From Clostridiales bacterium (GTDB lineage: Bacteria > Bacillota > Clostridia > Christensenellales > Pumilibacteraceae), in contig JAFLVE010000011.1 in the NCBI GenBank assembly GCA_022511445.1, positions 1 through 64,000 of the forward strand: DNA of 64,000 nt, read 5' to 3'. Shown in pieces: positions 1 to 8,516 of the stretch (position 1 is the first letter of the stretch; every line of letters starts with the position of its first letter). A program made the position numbers and the translations under genes. The notes beneath the pieces are model-generated. The model did no database searches and was not told the DNA's origin. It was given only the letters and a program-made list of their open reading frames with translations.

Positions 1-41
1 TATAGTGTATATAAAAAAGCAATCGGGTAATAATCGTAAGC

Positions 42-563
42 ATGAAAACGAACAAATTGTATGTTAAAATCCTGTCCTTTGTGTTGTCTTTCTGCATGAT
101 TATTTGTTTACCTATAATAATTTTGTCGTGTAAGGAAAATAATACATACAGCGGAGAACTGCTTCGACTGCATATACGCGCCAACTCGAACAGCGAGCCC
201 GACCAAGCCGTCAAGCTGAAGGTGCGCGACAGCATCAATCAATACCTTGCGGAAAATATCACAGCAACCTCGTTTGCGGCGGCGTACGCCGAAATAGGGT
301 TGAGACTCAAAAAGATTTCCGATATTGCGGACAACGTACTGCAAGCCAACGGTTTTTACTACGGCGCAAAGGCGGAATTAGCTAACGAGTATTTCCCGAC
401 AAGAGTGTACGGCAACGTGGAGGTCAAGGAAGGATTCTACGACGCGCTCATTGTTAAGCTCGGCGAAGGGAAGGGGGATAACTGGTGGTGCGTTGTATAT
501 CCGCCGTTATGCTACGGCGACAAGTTCGAGTACAAGTCGATATTTGCGGAGCTGTTCGGCTAA
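42..563 (+). CDS. spoIIR: Stage II sporulation protein R (SpoIIR)
   Basis: This 173-residue secreted signalling protein is made in the forespore. In the family it triggers SpoIIGA to process pro-sigma-E in the mother cell. It has a short basic N-terminus and a hydrophobic segment at residues 9-29, which ends in LSC and could serve as a signal anchor or lipobox. The family block LRLHIRANSN (41-50) follows, then DQAVKLKVRD, and near the C-terminus GEGKGDNWWCVVYPPLC (141-157), which is diagnostic. Length is slightly below the usual 200 or so residues. No strong Shine-Dalgarno precedes the ATG. It lies 24 bp upstream of sleB, so this end of the window is a sporulation/germination cluster. Identification is by motif and is firm. 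Confidence 0.93.
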   Translation: MKTNKLYVKILSFVLSFCMIICLPIIILSCKENNTYSGELLRLHIRANSNSEPDQAVKLKVRDSINQYLAENITATSFAAAYAEIGLRLKKISDIADNVLQANGFYYGAKAELANEYFPTRVYGNVEVKEGFYDALIVKLGEGKGDNWWCVVYPPLCYGDKFEYKSIFAELFG

Positions 564-587
564 AAAAATAATTACGGAAAAACGGAA

Positions 588-1712
588 ATGACAAAGGTTT
601 TAAGACGACAGGTTATAGCGATTTTATTTGCTCTCATTATGCTTGCGGCGCTGGTATCTTACGCGCCGATCGCGCATGCGGAGGTAGCCGCGGGCAACAG
701 TTTCGGCAACGTAGCGGCGGTGCAGGCGCGGCTTAAAACGCTCGGCTACTACACGTCGAGCGTAGACGGCGTGTGGGGAAGCGGAACGACGTCCGCGGTT
801 AAGCGTTACCAAAGCGCAAAAGGGCTTACCTCGGACGGCGTTGTGGGCAGCAAAACGGCAAGCGCGCTCGGCATAAAGCTCCCTATATCGGGCGGAATTT
901 CGTACGGGAAAACGACGGCAAACGTTGCGGCGTTGCAGGCTCGGCTGCGTACTCTCGGCTACTACAAGTCGAAGGTTGACGGCGTCTGGGGCAACAAAAC
1001 GCTTGCCGCGGTTCTTTCCTACCAGTCGGCGGCGGGTCTGACCGTAGACGGCGTGGTGGGCGCGGGCACGTGCGGTAGGCTTGGAATAACAATGTCAGGC
1101 TCCGCGCGCTCGGGCGGTATAAGTAAGGGTAAAACCTCCGACAACATTAAAAAGGTGCAGACCGCGCTTAAAAACGCGGGGTACTATACTTCGAGTGTGG
1201 ACGGGCTGTGGGGCAACAATACTATGTGCGCCGTAATGGCGTTTCAGTCCGATAAAGGGCTTACCGTGGACGGCACGGTGGGCGCCTCTACGGAGCGTGC
1301 GCTCGGAATAACGCTTTCTTCGGGCTCTACCGGCACGGGCGGCGGAGCGGGCGGACTGTCCGACTCCGATCTTACTCTTCTTGCTCGGTGTGTGTACGGC
1401 GAATCGCGCGGGGAGCCGTATACCGGTCAGGTCGCGGTGGCGGCGGTCGTCCTTAACAGGGTGCGTTCGTCCAAATTCCCCAACACGATTTACGGCGTTA
1501 TTTATCAGGCGGGCGCCTTTACCGCGGTTTCCGACGGGCAGATAAATCTAACGCCCAACGAGTCGGCGTACAGAGCGGCGCGCGACGCCGTAAACGGCTG
1601 GGATCCCACGGGCGGTTGCTTGTACTATTACAATCCCGCAACCGCAACGTCGAGCTGGATTTGGTCGCTTACAGTTCATTTGAAAATAGGAAAGCACAAT
1701 TTCGCGCTTTAA
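588..1712 (+). CDS. sleB: Spore cortex-lytic enzyme SleB with three peptidoglycan-binding repeats
   Basis: This 374-residue cell-wall hydrolase would act on spore cortex peptidoglycan during germination. A signal peptide covers residues 1-31, ending in AHA. Three peptidoglycan-binding repeats follow at about 41-96, 111-167 and 185-241, each carrying a GYY..S.VDG.WG core. A Gly/Ser linker then leads to the SleB catalytic domain (about 259-374). That domain contains YGESRGEPYTGQVAVAAVVL, with the conserved catalytic Glu at about 272, and ends in IGKHNFAL. Typical SleB has one binding domain, so three is an expanded arrangement. The next gene is ypeB, the usual operon partner needed for SleB stability, which supports SleB over another SleB-domain hydrolase. 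Confidence 0.93.
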   Translation: MTKVLRRQVIAILFALIMLAALVSYAPIAHAEVAAGNSFGNVAAVQARLKTLGYYTSSVDGVWGSGTTSAVKRYQSAKGLTSDGVVGSKTASALGIKLPISGGISYGKTTANVAALQARLRTLGYYKSKVDGVWGNKTLAAVLSYQSAAGLTVDGVVGAGTCGRLGITMSGSARSGGISKGKTSDNIKKVQTALKNAGYYTSSVDGLWGNNTMCAVMAFQSDKGLTVDGTVGASTERALGITLSSGSTGTGGGAGGLSDSDLTLLARCVYGESRGEPYTGQVAVAAVVLNRVRSSKFPNTIYGVIYQAGAFTAVSDGQINLTPNESAYRAARDAVNGWDPTGGCLYYYNPATATSSWIWSLTVHLKIGKHNFAL

Positions 1713-1751
1713 TATATAACGGGAAAAACATAATTAAAAGGATAAAAAACT

Positions 1752-2861
1752 ATGACAAACAATCTCAACGAAAAAAGAGGAATGATAATTTCCGTCTCGA
1801 TAATCGTGTCGCTTCTGTACGCTTTGGCGGTGCTTACCGTCGGAATGGTGTTTGCGGTACGCAACAAAATTATCGACGACAAGAAAGAGGAGTCAAAAGT
1901 GTCGGCGCAATTATTGGTCGACGCGAGCAGCGGATTAAAGAACAAGGCGTCCGCTCTGCGCCTTTGCAATAACGAGGAAACCGCCGATAAACTCCTTGAC
2001 GAGGCGCTTATCTACGCCGTACGTGCGGAGACCGCTCTCGAGTGCGACCACGGCGTTTGGTGCGAATGCAGGGCAAAGGAGGCGTTTCTGAACGACGCGT
2101 GCGCCCTTCTTTCGGGAAAGACGAGCGAAGCGATGAAAAAATCGGACTTGCTTTACGCGTACTCGTCGGCGCTTTTGGACTCGCTGTCTAACTCGACCGA
2201 GTTCGAATATAACGGCGAGCTTTTTGAGCAAAAGGACGAGGACGATCACAGCGAGCCGACAGATGAGGATATCGAAAAAGCAAAGGCGCAAATCGACAAG
2301 ATACTGTCCGCGGACAGCGCCGAATATGCGGGTGCGTACCACGGTAAAATTTCGTTCGAGATAACCTCGGGCGGACGGCACGGCTATGCGGTAGTCAAGG
2401 GCGACAAAATATACGAGTTCGCGTTCAGCGGCGGAGCGGGCGACAAGGGCGAGGAAAAAGAGGACGCCGAGAATATTGCTTTATCAACCGCTGAGAAGTG
2501 CGGTTTCGACGGGCTTACGGTCTACTCCTCGTCGAGCGTCGGCGGCGTTACCACGGTTAAGATGTGCCACGAGATAGACGGCGCGGCGTGCCGCGACGAG
2601 TGCGCGAGCGTTACGATAGAGGGCGGCGAGGCGATAGGCTTTACTGCGGGCGAGTGCGAGCATAATCATAAGCTCCCCTCCGTCAAGGTAAAGGAAGCCG
2701 ACGCGCGCAAAAATTCGGGCTCGGAGTCAGAGGGCAGGCTTGTAACCACCTTCGACGGCACGCGCGACAGAGTGTGCTACGAGTACGTTGTAGAATGCGA
2801 GGACGGGATTCACTACGTTTACGTTTGTGCCGAAAACGGCGAACAAATGCAAATAAGATAA
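1752..2861 (+). CDS. ypeB: Germination protein YpeB-like
   Basis: This 369-residue membrane-anchored protein sits directly after sleB with a 39-bp gap and an AAGGA-type ribosome site. A single membrane segment lies at about residues 10-36. A helical region follows (36-160), then an acidic Glu/Asp linker, then two beta-rich segments that look like the PepSY repeats of YpeB. In the family YpeB binds SleB and keeps it stable and correctly placed in the spore. The protein is shorter than the usual 450 residues, and the middle repeat region is reduced. Sequence similarity visible by eye is moderate; the call rests on domain layout plus the sleB neighbour. Confidence 0.8.
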   Translation: MTNNLNEKRGMIISVSIIVSLLYALAVLTVGMVFAVRNKIIDDKKEESKVSAQLLVDASSGLKNKASALRLCNNEETADKLLDEALIYAVRAETALECDHGVWCECRAKEAFLNDACALLSGKTSEAMKKSDLLYAYSSALLDSLSNSTEFEYNGELFEQKDEDDHSEPTDEDIEKAKAQIDKILSADSAEYAGAYHGKISFEITSGGRHGYAVVKGDKIYEFAFSGGAGDKGEEKEDAENIALSTAEKCGFDGLTVYSSSSVGGVTTVKMCHEIDGAACRDECASVTIEGGEAIGFTAGECEHNHKLPSVKVKEADARKNSGSESEGRLVTTFDGTRDRVCYEYVVECEDGIHYVYVCAENGEQMQIR

Positions 2862-2871
2862 CCGAAAAAGG

Positions 2872-2900
2872 TTGCAAAAAATAATATAAAGTGATACAAT
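2872..2900 (+). promoter_or_regulatory. Sigma-A promoter of the corA leader
   Basis: TTGCAA at 2872-2877 and TACAAT at 2895-2900 are separated by exactly 17 bp. The predicted start, about 2907, falls on the AGGAGG that precedes the short leader ORF, so the mRNA would begin almost at the ribosome site. Confidence 0.7.
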
Positions 2901-2917
2901 GAATGTAGGAGGACACA

Positions 2918-2950
2918 ATGGACAGTTCCGACAGTAGTTGTAGAGAATAA
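2918..2950 (+). CDS. Ten-codon leader peptide upstream of corA
   Basis: A ten-codon ORF (MDSSDSSCRE) starts at an ATG preceded by a near-perfect AGGAGG at ideal spacing, five bases after it. It is the first ORF on the predicted corA mRNA. Salmonella corA is known to be controlled by a short leader ORF (corL) coupled to Rho, so a regulatory leader here has precedent. There is no homology to corL, only a similar arrangement. Whether it is translated is an inference from the strong ribosome site. The magnesium-transporter gene itself has no visible Shine-Dalgarno. Confidence 0.5.
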   Translation: MDSSDSSCRE

Positions 2951-2952
2951 AC

Positions 2953-2987
2953 AAGCGCCTTTGGATTAAACCGGGCGCTTTGGCCCG
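2953..2987 (+). promoter_or_regulatory. Two mutually exclusive hairpins between leader ORF and corA
   Basis: Hairpin A pairs AAGCGCC (2953-2959) with GGCGCTT (2974-2980). Hairpin B pairs CGGGC (2972-2976) with GCCCG (2983-2987). They share bases 2974-2976, so only one can form at a time. Neither is followed by a clear T-run, which favours translational or Rho-type control over a simple intrinsic terminator. Confidence 0.45.
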
Positions 2988-3001
2988 TTGTAAAAAGCGT
3001 T

Positions 3002-3940
3002 ATGTTAAAAATCTATGCAATGGAAAGCGGAAAACGCGAGTTATCGGAGTGTGAGGAAATCGCCAAGGGTTGCTGGATTAATTTGTCCAACCCGTCCGAC
3101 CTCGAGGTTCAGCAGGTCTGCGAAAAAACTAATATACCGGAAGATATGATAAAAGCGGCGCTCGACGAGGAAGAACGCGCTCATATCGACGTTGACGACG
3201 ATAATACCCTTATCGTTATAGATATACCTGTCATAAACGAGGAGAAGGACGCGTACGTATATTCTACGCTCCCTCTCGCTGTTTTGTTTAATACGGATTA
3301 TTTTATCACCGTATGTCTGCGCGAGACAATCGTCCTCGAGCGGTTTATTAATAACACAATAAGAAACTTCGACGTTAATAAGCGCACGCGGTTTATTTAT
3401 CAGATTCTCTACACCAACGCGACCATGTATCTCCACTATCTTAAGATGATAGACCGCACAGCTAACCGCATACAGTCGGCGCTGCACCGCTCGCTTAAAA
3501 ATACCGAACTGTTACAGCTTCTCGACCTCGACAAAGCGCTTGTTTACTTTTCTACGTCGCTAAACGCCAATCAGATTGTTATAGACAGATTGAGACAGCT
3601 TAATACCGTTAAGCACTACGAGGACGACAACGACCTCCTCGACGACGTAATCATTGAGAACAAGCAGGCGATAGAGATGGCGTCAATACACCGCGAGGTT
3701 TTGTCGGGCACAATGGACGCGTTCGCCTCGGTTATTAGCAACAACCAAAACATCGTTATGAAGCTCCTTACGGCTATAACCATTTTGCTGACTATCCCTA
3801 CTCTTATTTCCGGTCTTTGGGGAATGAACGTGGGCGTACCGCTTGCCGACAATCCGTACGGGTTTTGGATAATAATAGGAATCATCGCCGCAATACTTAT
3901 CCCCGTTACAATTATCATGATAAAGAAAAAAATGTTTTAG
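3002..3940 (+). CDS. corA: CorA-family divalent cation transporter
   Basis: This 312-residue protein would move Mg2+ (or Co2+/Ni2+) across the inner membrane as a pentameric channel. A long cytoplasmic domain (1-250, acidic and helical) is followed by two membrane segments near the C-terminus (about 253-272 and 288-306). The signature GMN at 274-276, in GLWGMNVGVP, sits between them. The C-terminus is basic (IKKKMF), as is usual. Length matches the family. The start at 3002 gives MLKIYAM, typical of clostridial CorA, although no ribosome site is visible. It is preceded by the leader ORF and hairpins described separately. Substrate preference cannot be read from sequence. Confidence 0.92.
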   Translation: MLKIYAMESGKRELSECEEIAKGCWINLSNPSDLEVQQVCEKTNIPEDMIKAALDEEERAHIDVDDDNTLIVIDIPVINEEKDAYVYSTLPLAVLFNTDYFITVCLRETIVLERFINNTIRNFDVNKRTRFIYQILYTNATMYLHYLKMIDRTANRIQSALHRSLKNTELLQLLDLDKALVYFSTSLNANQIVIDRLRQLNTVKHYEDDNDLLDDVIIENKQAIEMASIHREVLSGTMDAFASVISNNQNIVMKLLTAITILLTIPTLISGLWGMNVGVPLADNPYGFWIIIGIIAAILIPVTIIMIKKKMF

Positions 3941-3988
3941 CTGCGCGGAAATACGGTACTTCAAAATTAATTATTAACGAGGTGAATT

Positions 3989-4543
3989 ATGACAGCAAAG
4001 GAATGTATGCTATCGCGCCGCAGTACGCGCGCCTTTAAGCCCGACAAGGTGGATAAAGCGCTTTTGGAGCAAATAGCGGAAGCCGGACTTTATGCTCCGT
4101 CCGCCATGAACGAACAGCCCTGGACGCTTACCGTCGTGACCAACGCCCAAAAGCTTGCCGCCGTTAACGCCGCGGTTAAAAAGTATTTCGCCTCCACGGG
4201 GGACGAGCGTCTTGCCGCCCGTGCCGCCGACAAAAATTACTGCTGTTACTACGGCGCGCCCGTTCTTATTATAGTGTCCTGCGAGGCGGGCTCGCTGTAT
4301 CCCGTAGAGGACGCGTCGTGCGCGCTCCAAAACATATTCCTCTCCGCGCACGAATTGGGGCTTGGCAGTTGCTGGATAAATCAGCTCGGCGGCGCCGCGT
4401 GCGACTATCCCGCGGTGCGCGAGCTTCTCGACGGCTTCGGAGTGCCGTCCGCCGACAAGGTGTACGGCTGTGCCGCAATCGGTTATATCGCGTCGGAAAC
4501 GGAGACAAAGCCTCGGCGCGGAAAGGTAAAATTCGTAGATTAA
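3989..4543 (+). CDS. Nitroreductase-family flavoprotein
   Basis: This 184-residue FMN-dependent oxidoreductase is of nitroreductase fold. The N-terminus has the family pattern (RRSTRAF, about residues 9-15) where the flavin phosphate is bound. APSAMNEQPW follows, and a C-terminal half holds the ELGLGSCWI segment typical of the group. A good GAGGTG ribosome site lies seven bases upstream. It stands alone between corA and the next promoter. Proteins of this size reduce nitro-aromatics, quinones or flavins in anaerobes. The physiological substrate is not predictable. Confidence 0.88.
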   Translation: MTAKECMLSRRSTRAFKPDKVDKALLEQIAEAGLYAPSAMNEQPWTLTVVTNAQKLAAVNAAVKKYFASTGDERLAARAADKNYCCYYGAPVLIIVSCEAGSLYPVEDASCALQNIFLSAHELGLGSCWINQLGGAACDYPAVRELLDGFGVPSADKVYGCAAIGYIASETETKPRRGKVKFVD

Positions 4544-4597
4544 CGATTAAAATACCATATATTTACAGTCGTTTTTGTATAATTTCCCTCTCTGTTA

Positions 4598-4632
4598 TTG
4601 ACAAAACCCAATCGCGGTTGTATAATTGACCT
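4598..4632 (+). promoter_or_regulatory. Promoter giving a leaderless mRNA
   Basis: TTGACA (4598-4603), 17 bp, TATAAT (4621-4626), then six bases and the ATG at 4633. Transcription would start on or next to the A of ATG, and there is no room for a Shine-Dalgarno. Confidence 0.75.
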
Positions 4633-6816
4633 ATGGGTGTTTTTGATTTTTCCAAAGTCGAAAATATAATATTCGTAGCGTCGACTGGCGTAGCGTCTTT
4701 ACTTATGCTCGTTTTTCTGTTGACGGCTATCATTAAAGGCAAACACAAGACGGGCGCTTTCGATATTATTGCACGAATTCTTGCCGTGCTCGTGTTTATT
4801 GCGGCGCTTGCGCTTTCTGCCGCCGCCGTTCTTTCCATGCTTAACGGCGCTTACCGCATTGACGCAACCGCGGAGGAAGCCTCGCTTGTTTTCGGCGAGA
4901 CCGTTATAGCTCTCCCGTTACCTCAATATTTCGTCATTCTCAAGGATCTTATAGGCGACGTGCTGTGTTTTGCGCCCGCGCTTTTGTCGCTGTTGGTGCT
5001 TATCGTGGACGGCGCACTCGCGCGTAAAAACTACGAAGCTCCCGCAAAGGGCAAAGCCAAAAAGCCCGCCGTGGACAACCGTACCCCCGAGCAGAAAAAG
5101 CGCGACGCGGAGATAGAAAGAATTCGTCGCCTCGCTTCTTCCGCAGTTAAAAAGACTTCGGCGGCGGCAGGCGATACCGCAAGGGATTCCGCAAAGGACA
5201 AAGCGGAGCCCGCAAAGACAGAGGCGCCCGCGGCGGCGCAGGAAAAGGAAGAGTCCGCCGATTTCGATTGGCGCGTAAGTCCTCCGCCTAAACCCCAACA
5301 GACCGAGTTTGTCGGGCTTTCCGAGGAGAGCGGCAACGACTCGTTCGATTCGTTCGACAGCGATTTCGAGGAAACGGCTTCGCCCAAGGGCGACGGCGCG
5401 TTCGACAGCTTTACCGTTTCGGAAAGCGGCGGCGACGAGGAGGAAAAGCCCGTCGATTCCTTCGAGAGCGAGTCCGAGGAAAACAACGAGTATGTCGTGG
5501 AGGAAGAGGAGCCCGAACAAGACTCTTACGACGAGACTGTTTCAAGCGAAGCCGATCAAACGGAAGATATCGGAGAATCGGTCGGCGGCTACGACGAGCA
5601 AGTAGCGGAAGGCGAAACCGAGGAACAATACGAAACCGAGGAAGAGGAAGCCGAGCAAGATACATACGACGAGCAAGACGCTTACGACGAAGAGGAAACG
5701 GATAGCGAAGCCGAGCAGGGCGAGTTTACCGAGACCGTCGACACTCTTTACAACCCCGACGAGACGGATATACCAAATGCCGAGAGCGCTCAAAACGTTG
5801 AGCCTTACTCCGTAAACGATACCGAAGACGTGGAATCGCTCTACAATCCTAACGAGACCGATATCTACGGCGACGAGCAATACGGTAACAGCGACGACGC
5901 CGCAGAAGAGTCGGACGACAACGTAGAGGAAGTCGCAATCGGCGGCGAGAGCGATATTGACGAGTATGAGGAATACGATGACTCCGACGAAACGGACGGC
6001 GTTTCCGAACAGTCTTACGACGAGACGGTTGCGGACGGCTACGACGAGACCGAGGATTTCGGTATCGGGTCGGACGACGATATTGAGCCGAACAGGGATA
6101 TTTACATTCCCGAAATTCGTACTATAACAAGACAGCGCACCGATTCGACCGAACAGGAGCCCGAGACGGCGTACTCTCAAGAGGACGAAAGCGACGAGCC
6201 GCTTGTGCTCGACGAGCCCGTTCTCGACGAGCCGATTATACCGGAGGAGCCTACGGTCGAAGAGCCCGCAGTCGAGGTGCCCGAACGACCTGTTTATACC
6301 GCACCCGAAAAGCCGGTATACGAGGAGCCTGTTAAGCCGGTAAAACCCGCGGAGCCTGTACGGCATACGCCTCCGCCCGCGCGGCCCGAGCCTCCTCGAC
6401 CCGCCGCGGAGACAAAGCGCCCCGAAAGGCGAGTAGGTCCCGACCCGAATGCAAAGAGCGCGCACGACGAAACCGTCAAAAAGAAGATAGAGCAGGTTAG
6501 GCTGGCGCACGAAACGGAGGCGGCAAAGCGCCGTGAATCGGTTAAAAAGCCGACGGAAAAGGTTGAGCCGAAGGCGGCAAGACCGAGCGGCAGGAGCGCG
6601 ATTCCCGTCGACGTGCCCAAAAAGACCGTTTCTTCGTCAAGGCAAACGGGCGGCGCGAGGACTACTGGTGAGACGAGCGACAAGAAAAAGCTTCCGCTTA
6701 CCCGCCGCTACGTAATTATCAACAGGACCAATGCGGTCAACGTTTTCAACGATTATCTTAAAGAGCGCGGAAAAGAAAAGCTCGATTCAATGGTCACCAC
6801 AATCATACTCAAATAG
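4633..6816 (+). CDS. Large acidic membrane protein of unknown function
   Basis: I do not recognise this 727-residue protein. Three hydrophobic segments lie in the first 120 residues (about 10-35, 45-70 and 95-125), followed by a Lys-rich stretch. A very acidic, probably disordered region (about 200-520) is rich in Glu, Asp, Ser and Tyr, with recurring YDET and two copies of an LYNP.ETDI motif. A Pro/Glu/Val-rich section then leads to a basic tail. The last 40 residues look folded and end in LDSMVTTIILK. This is the layout of a membrane-anchored scaffold with a long flexible arm and a C-terminal binding module, but that is inference. It is read from a promoter that leaves no leader and is followed 15 bp later by the ROK kinase gene. 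Confidence 0.8.
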   Translation: MGVFDFSKVENIIFVASTGVASLLMLVFLLTAIIKGKHKTGAFDIIARILAVLVFIAALALSAAAVLSMLNGAYRIDATAEEASLVFGETVIALPLPQYFVILKDLIGDVLCFAPALLSLLVLIVDGALARKNYEAPAKGKAKKPAVDNRTPEQKKRDAEIERIRRLASSAVKKTSAAAGDTARDSAKDKAEPAKTEAPAAAQEKEESADFDWRVSPPPKPQQTEFVGLSEESGNDSFDSFDSDFEETASPKGDGAFDSFTVSESGGDEEEKPVDSFESESEENNEYVVEEEEPEQDSYDETVSSEADQTEDIGESVGGYDEQVAEGETEEQYETEEEEAEQDTYDEQDAYDEEETDSEAEQGEFTETVDTLYNPDETDIPNAESAQNVEPYSVNDTEDVESLYNPNETDIYGDEQYGNSDDAAEESDDNVEEVAIGGESDIDEYEEYDDSDETDGVSEQSYDETVADGYDETEDFGIGSDDDIEPNRDIYIPEIRTITRQRTDSTEQEPETAYSQEDESDEPLVLDEPVLDEPIIPEEPTVEEPAVEVPERPVYTAPEKPVYEEPVKPVKPAEPVRHTPPPARPEPPRPAAETKRPERRVGPDPNAKSAHDETVKKKIEQVRLAHETEAAKRRESVKKPTEKVEPKAARPSGRSAIPVDVPKKTVSSSRQTGGARTTGETSDKKKLPLTRRYVIINRTNAVNVFNDYLKERGKEKLDSMVTTIILK

Positions 6817-6831
6817 ATAAGAGGTAAAACT

Positions 6832-7782
6832 ATGTATTGCGTCGGAGTGGATATCGGCGGAATGTCGATAAAAGCCGGTGTTGTAGACGCCAAAGGCAAT
6901 ATTTTAAAGAAAGAAAGCATTCCTACCGTAGTAGATGACGGTCCCGATAAAATTATCGCCGATATGGGCGAGCTCATTTTGCGCCTTGCCGACCCCAAGG
7001 ACAGGGATTTTGTGGGCATAGGCTTGGGTTGTCCGGGCGCTATCAATTCGGCGGCGGGAACGGTCGATCAGGCGTACAACCTTAAGTGGACGAAAGTTCC
7101 GCTTGCCGAAAAGCTGTCGAGATATATAAGCCGCCCCATAGTCGTAAGCAACGACGCCAATGTAGCGGCGCTCGGCGAAACCATGTTCGGCGTAGGTAGA
7201 ACGTACAGTAACACGGTAATGATTACGCTCGGTACCGGCGTAGGCGGCGGAATAATCATAGACAACAAGCTGTACGAGGGCAACGAGAGCAAGGGCGGCG
7301 AACTCGGACATATGGTTATTTCCGTGGACGGCGAGCAGTGTACCTGCGGGCGCAAGGGCTGTCTCGAGGCGTATTGCAGTGCGACCGCGCTTATACACGA
7401 TACTCAAAAGGCTATGAAGGCGGACAAGTCCTCCAAAATGTGGGAGTACGCTCAAGGCTCGCTCGACAAGGTCAGCGGAAAAACGGCGTTTGAATGCAGT
7501 AAGCTGGGCGACGAGAGCGCGATTAAGGTAGTAGACCGCTTTGTTAAATATCTCGGCGAGGGCATGCTCAATTTCGCAAACATATTCAGACCGCAGGCGA
7601 TTATACTCGGCGGCGGAATTTGCGCTCAGGGCGCGTACCTTATAAACAAGCTTAAGGACTACTGCGTAGAACGCGATTACGGCTTTGCCGGTATGCCGCG
7701 CTTTGATATCCTTACCGCGCAGCTCGGCAACGACGCGGGCATAATCGGAGCGGCGGCGCTCATTTTTTCCAACAATCAGTAA
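6832..7782 (+). CDS. glcK: ROK-family glucokinase
   Basis: This 316-residue sugar kinase would phosphorylate glucose with ATP. The N-terminal phosphate loop VDIGGMSIKAG (6-16) has Met where Thr is usual. The catalytic Asp lies in SNDAN (106-110). The ATP-binding GTGVGGG spans 134-140. The ROK zinc site is present: His160 plus CTCGRKGC (170-177). Length and motif order match bacterial glucokinases such as GlcK. An AGAGG ribosome site lies just upstream. It may be cotranscribed with the acidic membrane protein. A ROK kinase for another hexose (for example N-acetylmannosamine or fructose) cannot be excluded. Confidence 0.88.
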   Translation: MYCVGVDIGGMSIKAGVVDAKGNILKKESIPTVVDDGPDKIIADMGELILRLADPKDRDFVGIGLGCPGAINSAAGTVDQAYNLKWTKVPLAEKLSRYISRPIVVSNDANVAALGETMFGVGRTYSNTVMITLGTGVGGGIIIDNKLYEGNESKGGELGHMVISVDGEQCTCGRKGCLEAYCSATALIHDTQKAMKADKSSKMWEYAQGSLDKVSGKTAFECSKLGDESAIKVVDRFVKYLGEGMLNFANIFRPQAIILGGGICAQGAYLINKLKDYCVERDYGFAGMPRFDILTAQLGNDAGIIGAAALIFSNNQ

Positions 7783-7815
7783 TATCTCGGGGAAACCCGA
7801 AAAGGAGACAATATT

Positions 7816-8355
7816 ATGAAAGATTTAAAAGGCACCAAAACCGAACAGAACCTCATGTCCGCTTTCTCGGGCGAGAGTATGGCTCGCAACAAGTACGACT
7901 ATTATGCTTCTCAGGCCAAAAAGGACGGCTACGAGCAGATAGCCGCTATTTTTGCCGAGACCGCTCTTAACGAAAAGGAGCACGCCAAGCTTTGGTACAA
8001 GCTTCTTAACGGCGGCATTAACGACACGCTTACCAACCTTAAGGACGCCGCAGGCGGCGAAAACTACGAGTGGACCGAGATGTACAAGACGTTTGCCGAG
8101 GAAGCCGAAAAGGAAGGCTTTACTCAAATCGCAACCCTTTTCCGCAAGGTCGCCGCAATCGAAAAGACGCACGAAGAGCGTTACCTTAAGCTCGCCATGA
8201 ACGTCGAAAACGACGGCGTGTTCAAAAAGGGCACGCAGGTTGTTTGGGTGTGCATGAACTGCGGTCACATGCTCGTAGGCCCTGAGGCGCCCGCGGCTTG
8301 CCCCGTCTGCGCTCATCCCCGTTCCTTCTTCGCGATGAAGCCCGAAAACTATTAA
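7816..8355 (+). CDS. rbr: Rubrerythrin
   Basis: This 179-residue non-heme iron protein detoxifies hydrogen peroxide in anaerobes. The first 140 residues form the ferritin-like di-iron domain, with Glu ligands in [10 protein letters not shown] and the [10 protein letters not shown] and [11 protein letters not shown] segments. The C-terminus carries a rubredoxin-type iron site with two Cys pairs, CMNCG and CPVC. An AAAGGAG ribosome site precedes it, and a strong hairpin terminator follows. Length and motif order are canonical. Confidence 0.95.
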   Translation: MKDLKGTKTEQNLMSAFSGESMARNKYDYYASQAKKDGYEQIAAIFAETALNEKEHAKLWYKLLNGGINDTLTNLKDAAGGENYEWTEMYKTFAEEAEKEGFTQIATLFRKVAAIEKTHEERYLKLAMNVENDGVFKKGTQVVWVCMNCGHMLVGPEAPAACPVCAHPRSFFAMKPENY

Positions 8356-8380
8356 TTAGCTTACTTAAACAAAAGATGAA

Positions 8381-8420
8381 AAAAGGAATTGACTTTTTAT
8401 CGGTCAATTCCTTTTGTTTT
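8381..8420 (+). terminator. Rho-independent terminator after rubrerythrin
   Basis: A 13-bp perfect stem pairs 8381-8393 (AAAAGGAATTGAC) with 8403-8415 around a nine-base loop, followed by a T-rich tract. The A-rich left flank could let it act on the other strand too. Confidence 0.85.
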
Positions 8421-8424
8421 ATGC

Positions 8425-8453
8425 TTGAAAAATCCAAGCAACTGTGTTACAAT
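8425..8453 (+). promoter_or_regulatory. Promoter of the aldo/keto reductase operon
   Basis: TTGAAA (8425-8430) and TACAAT (8448-8453) are 17 bp apart. The start would be near 8460, leaving a leader of about 57 bases with a GGAGAG ribosome site before the ATG at 8517. Confidence 0.65.
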
Positions 8454-8516
8454 ATAGACAGTTACGATTGTGATAAAATATAAAATATTAAAAGGCGGTT
8501 CGAGAGGATAGGAGAG

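Noticed and set aside
5542-6510. A 322-codon minus-strand frame across the acidic membrane protein gene
   Set aside because: Mirror of the Glu/Asp-rich codons; gives Val/Leu/Arg-rich nonsense with no start signals.
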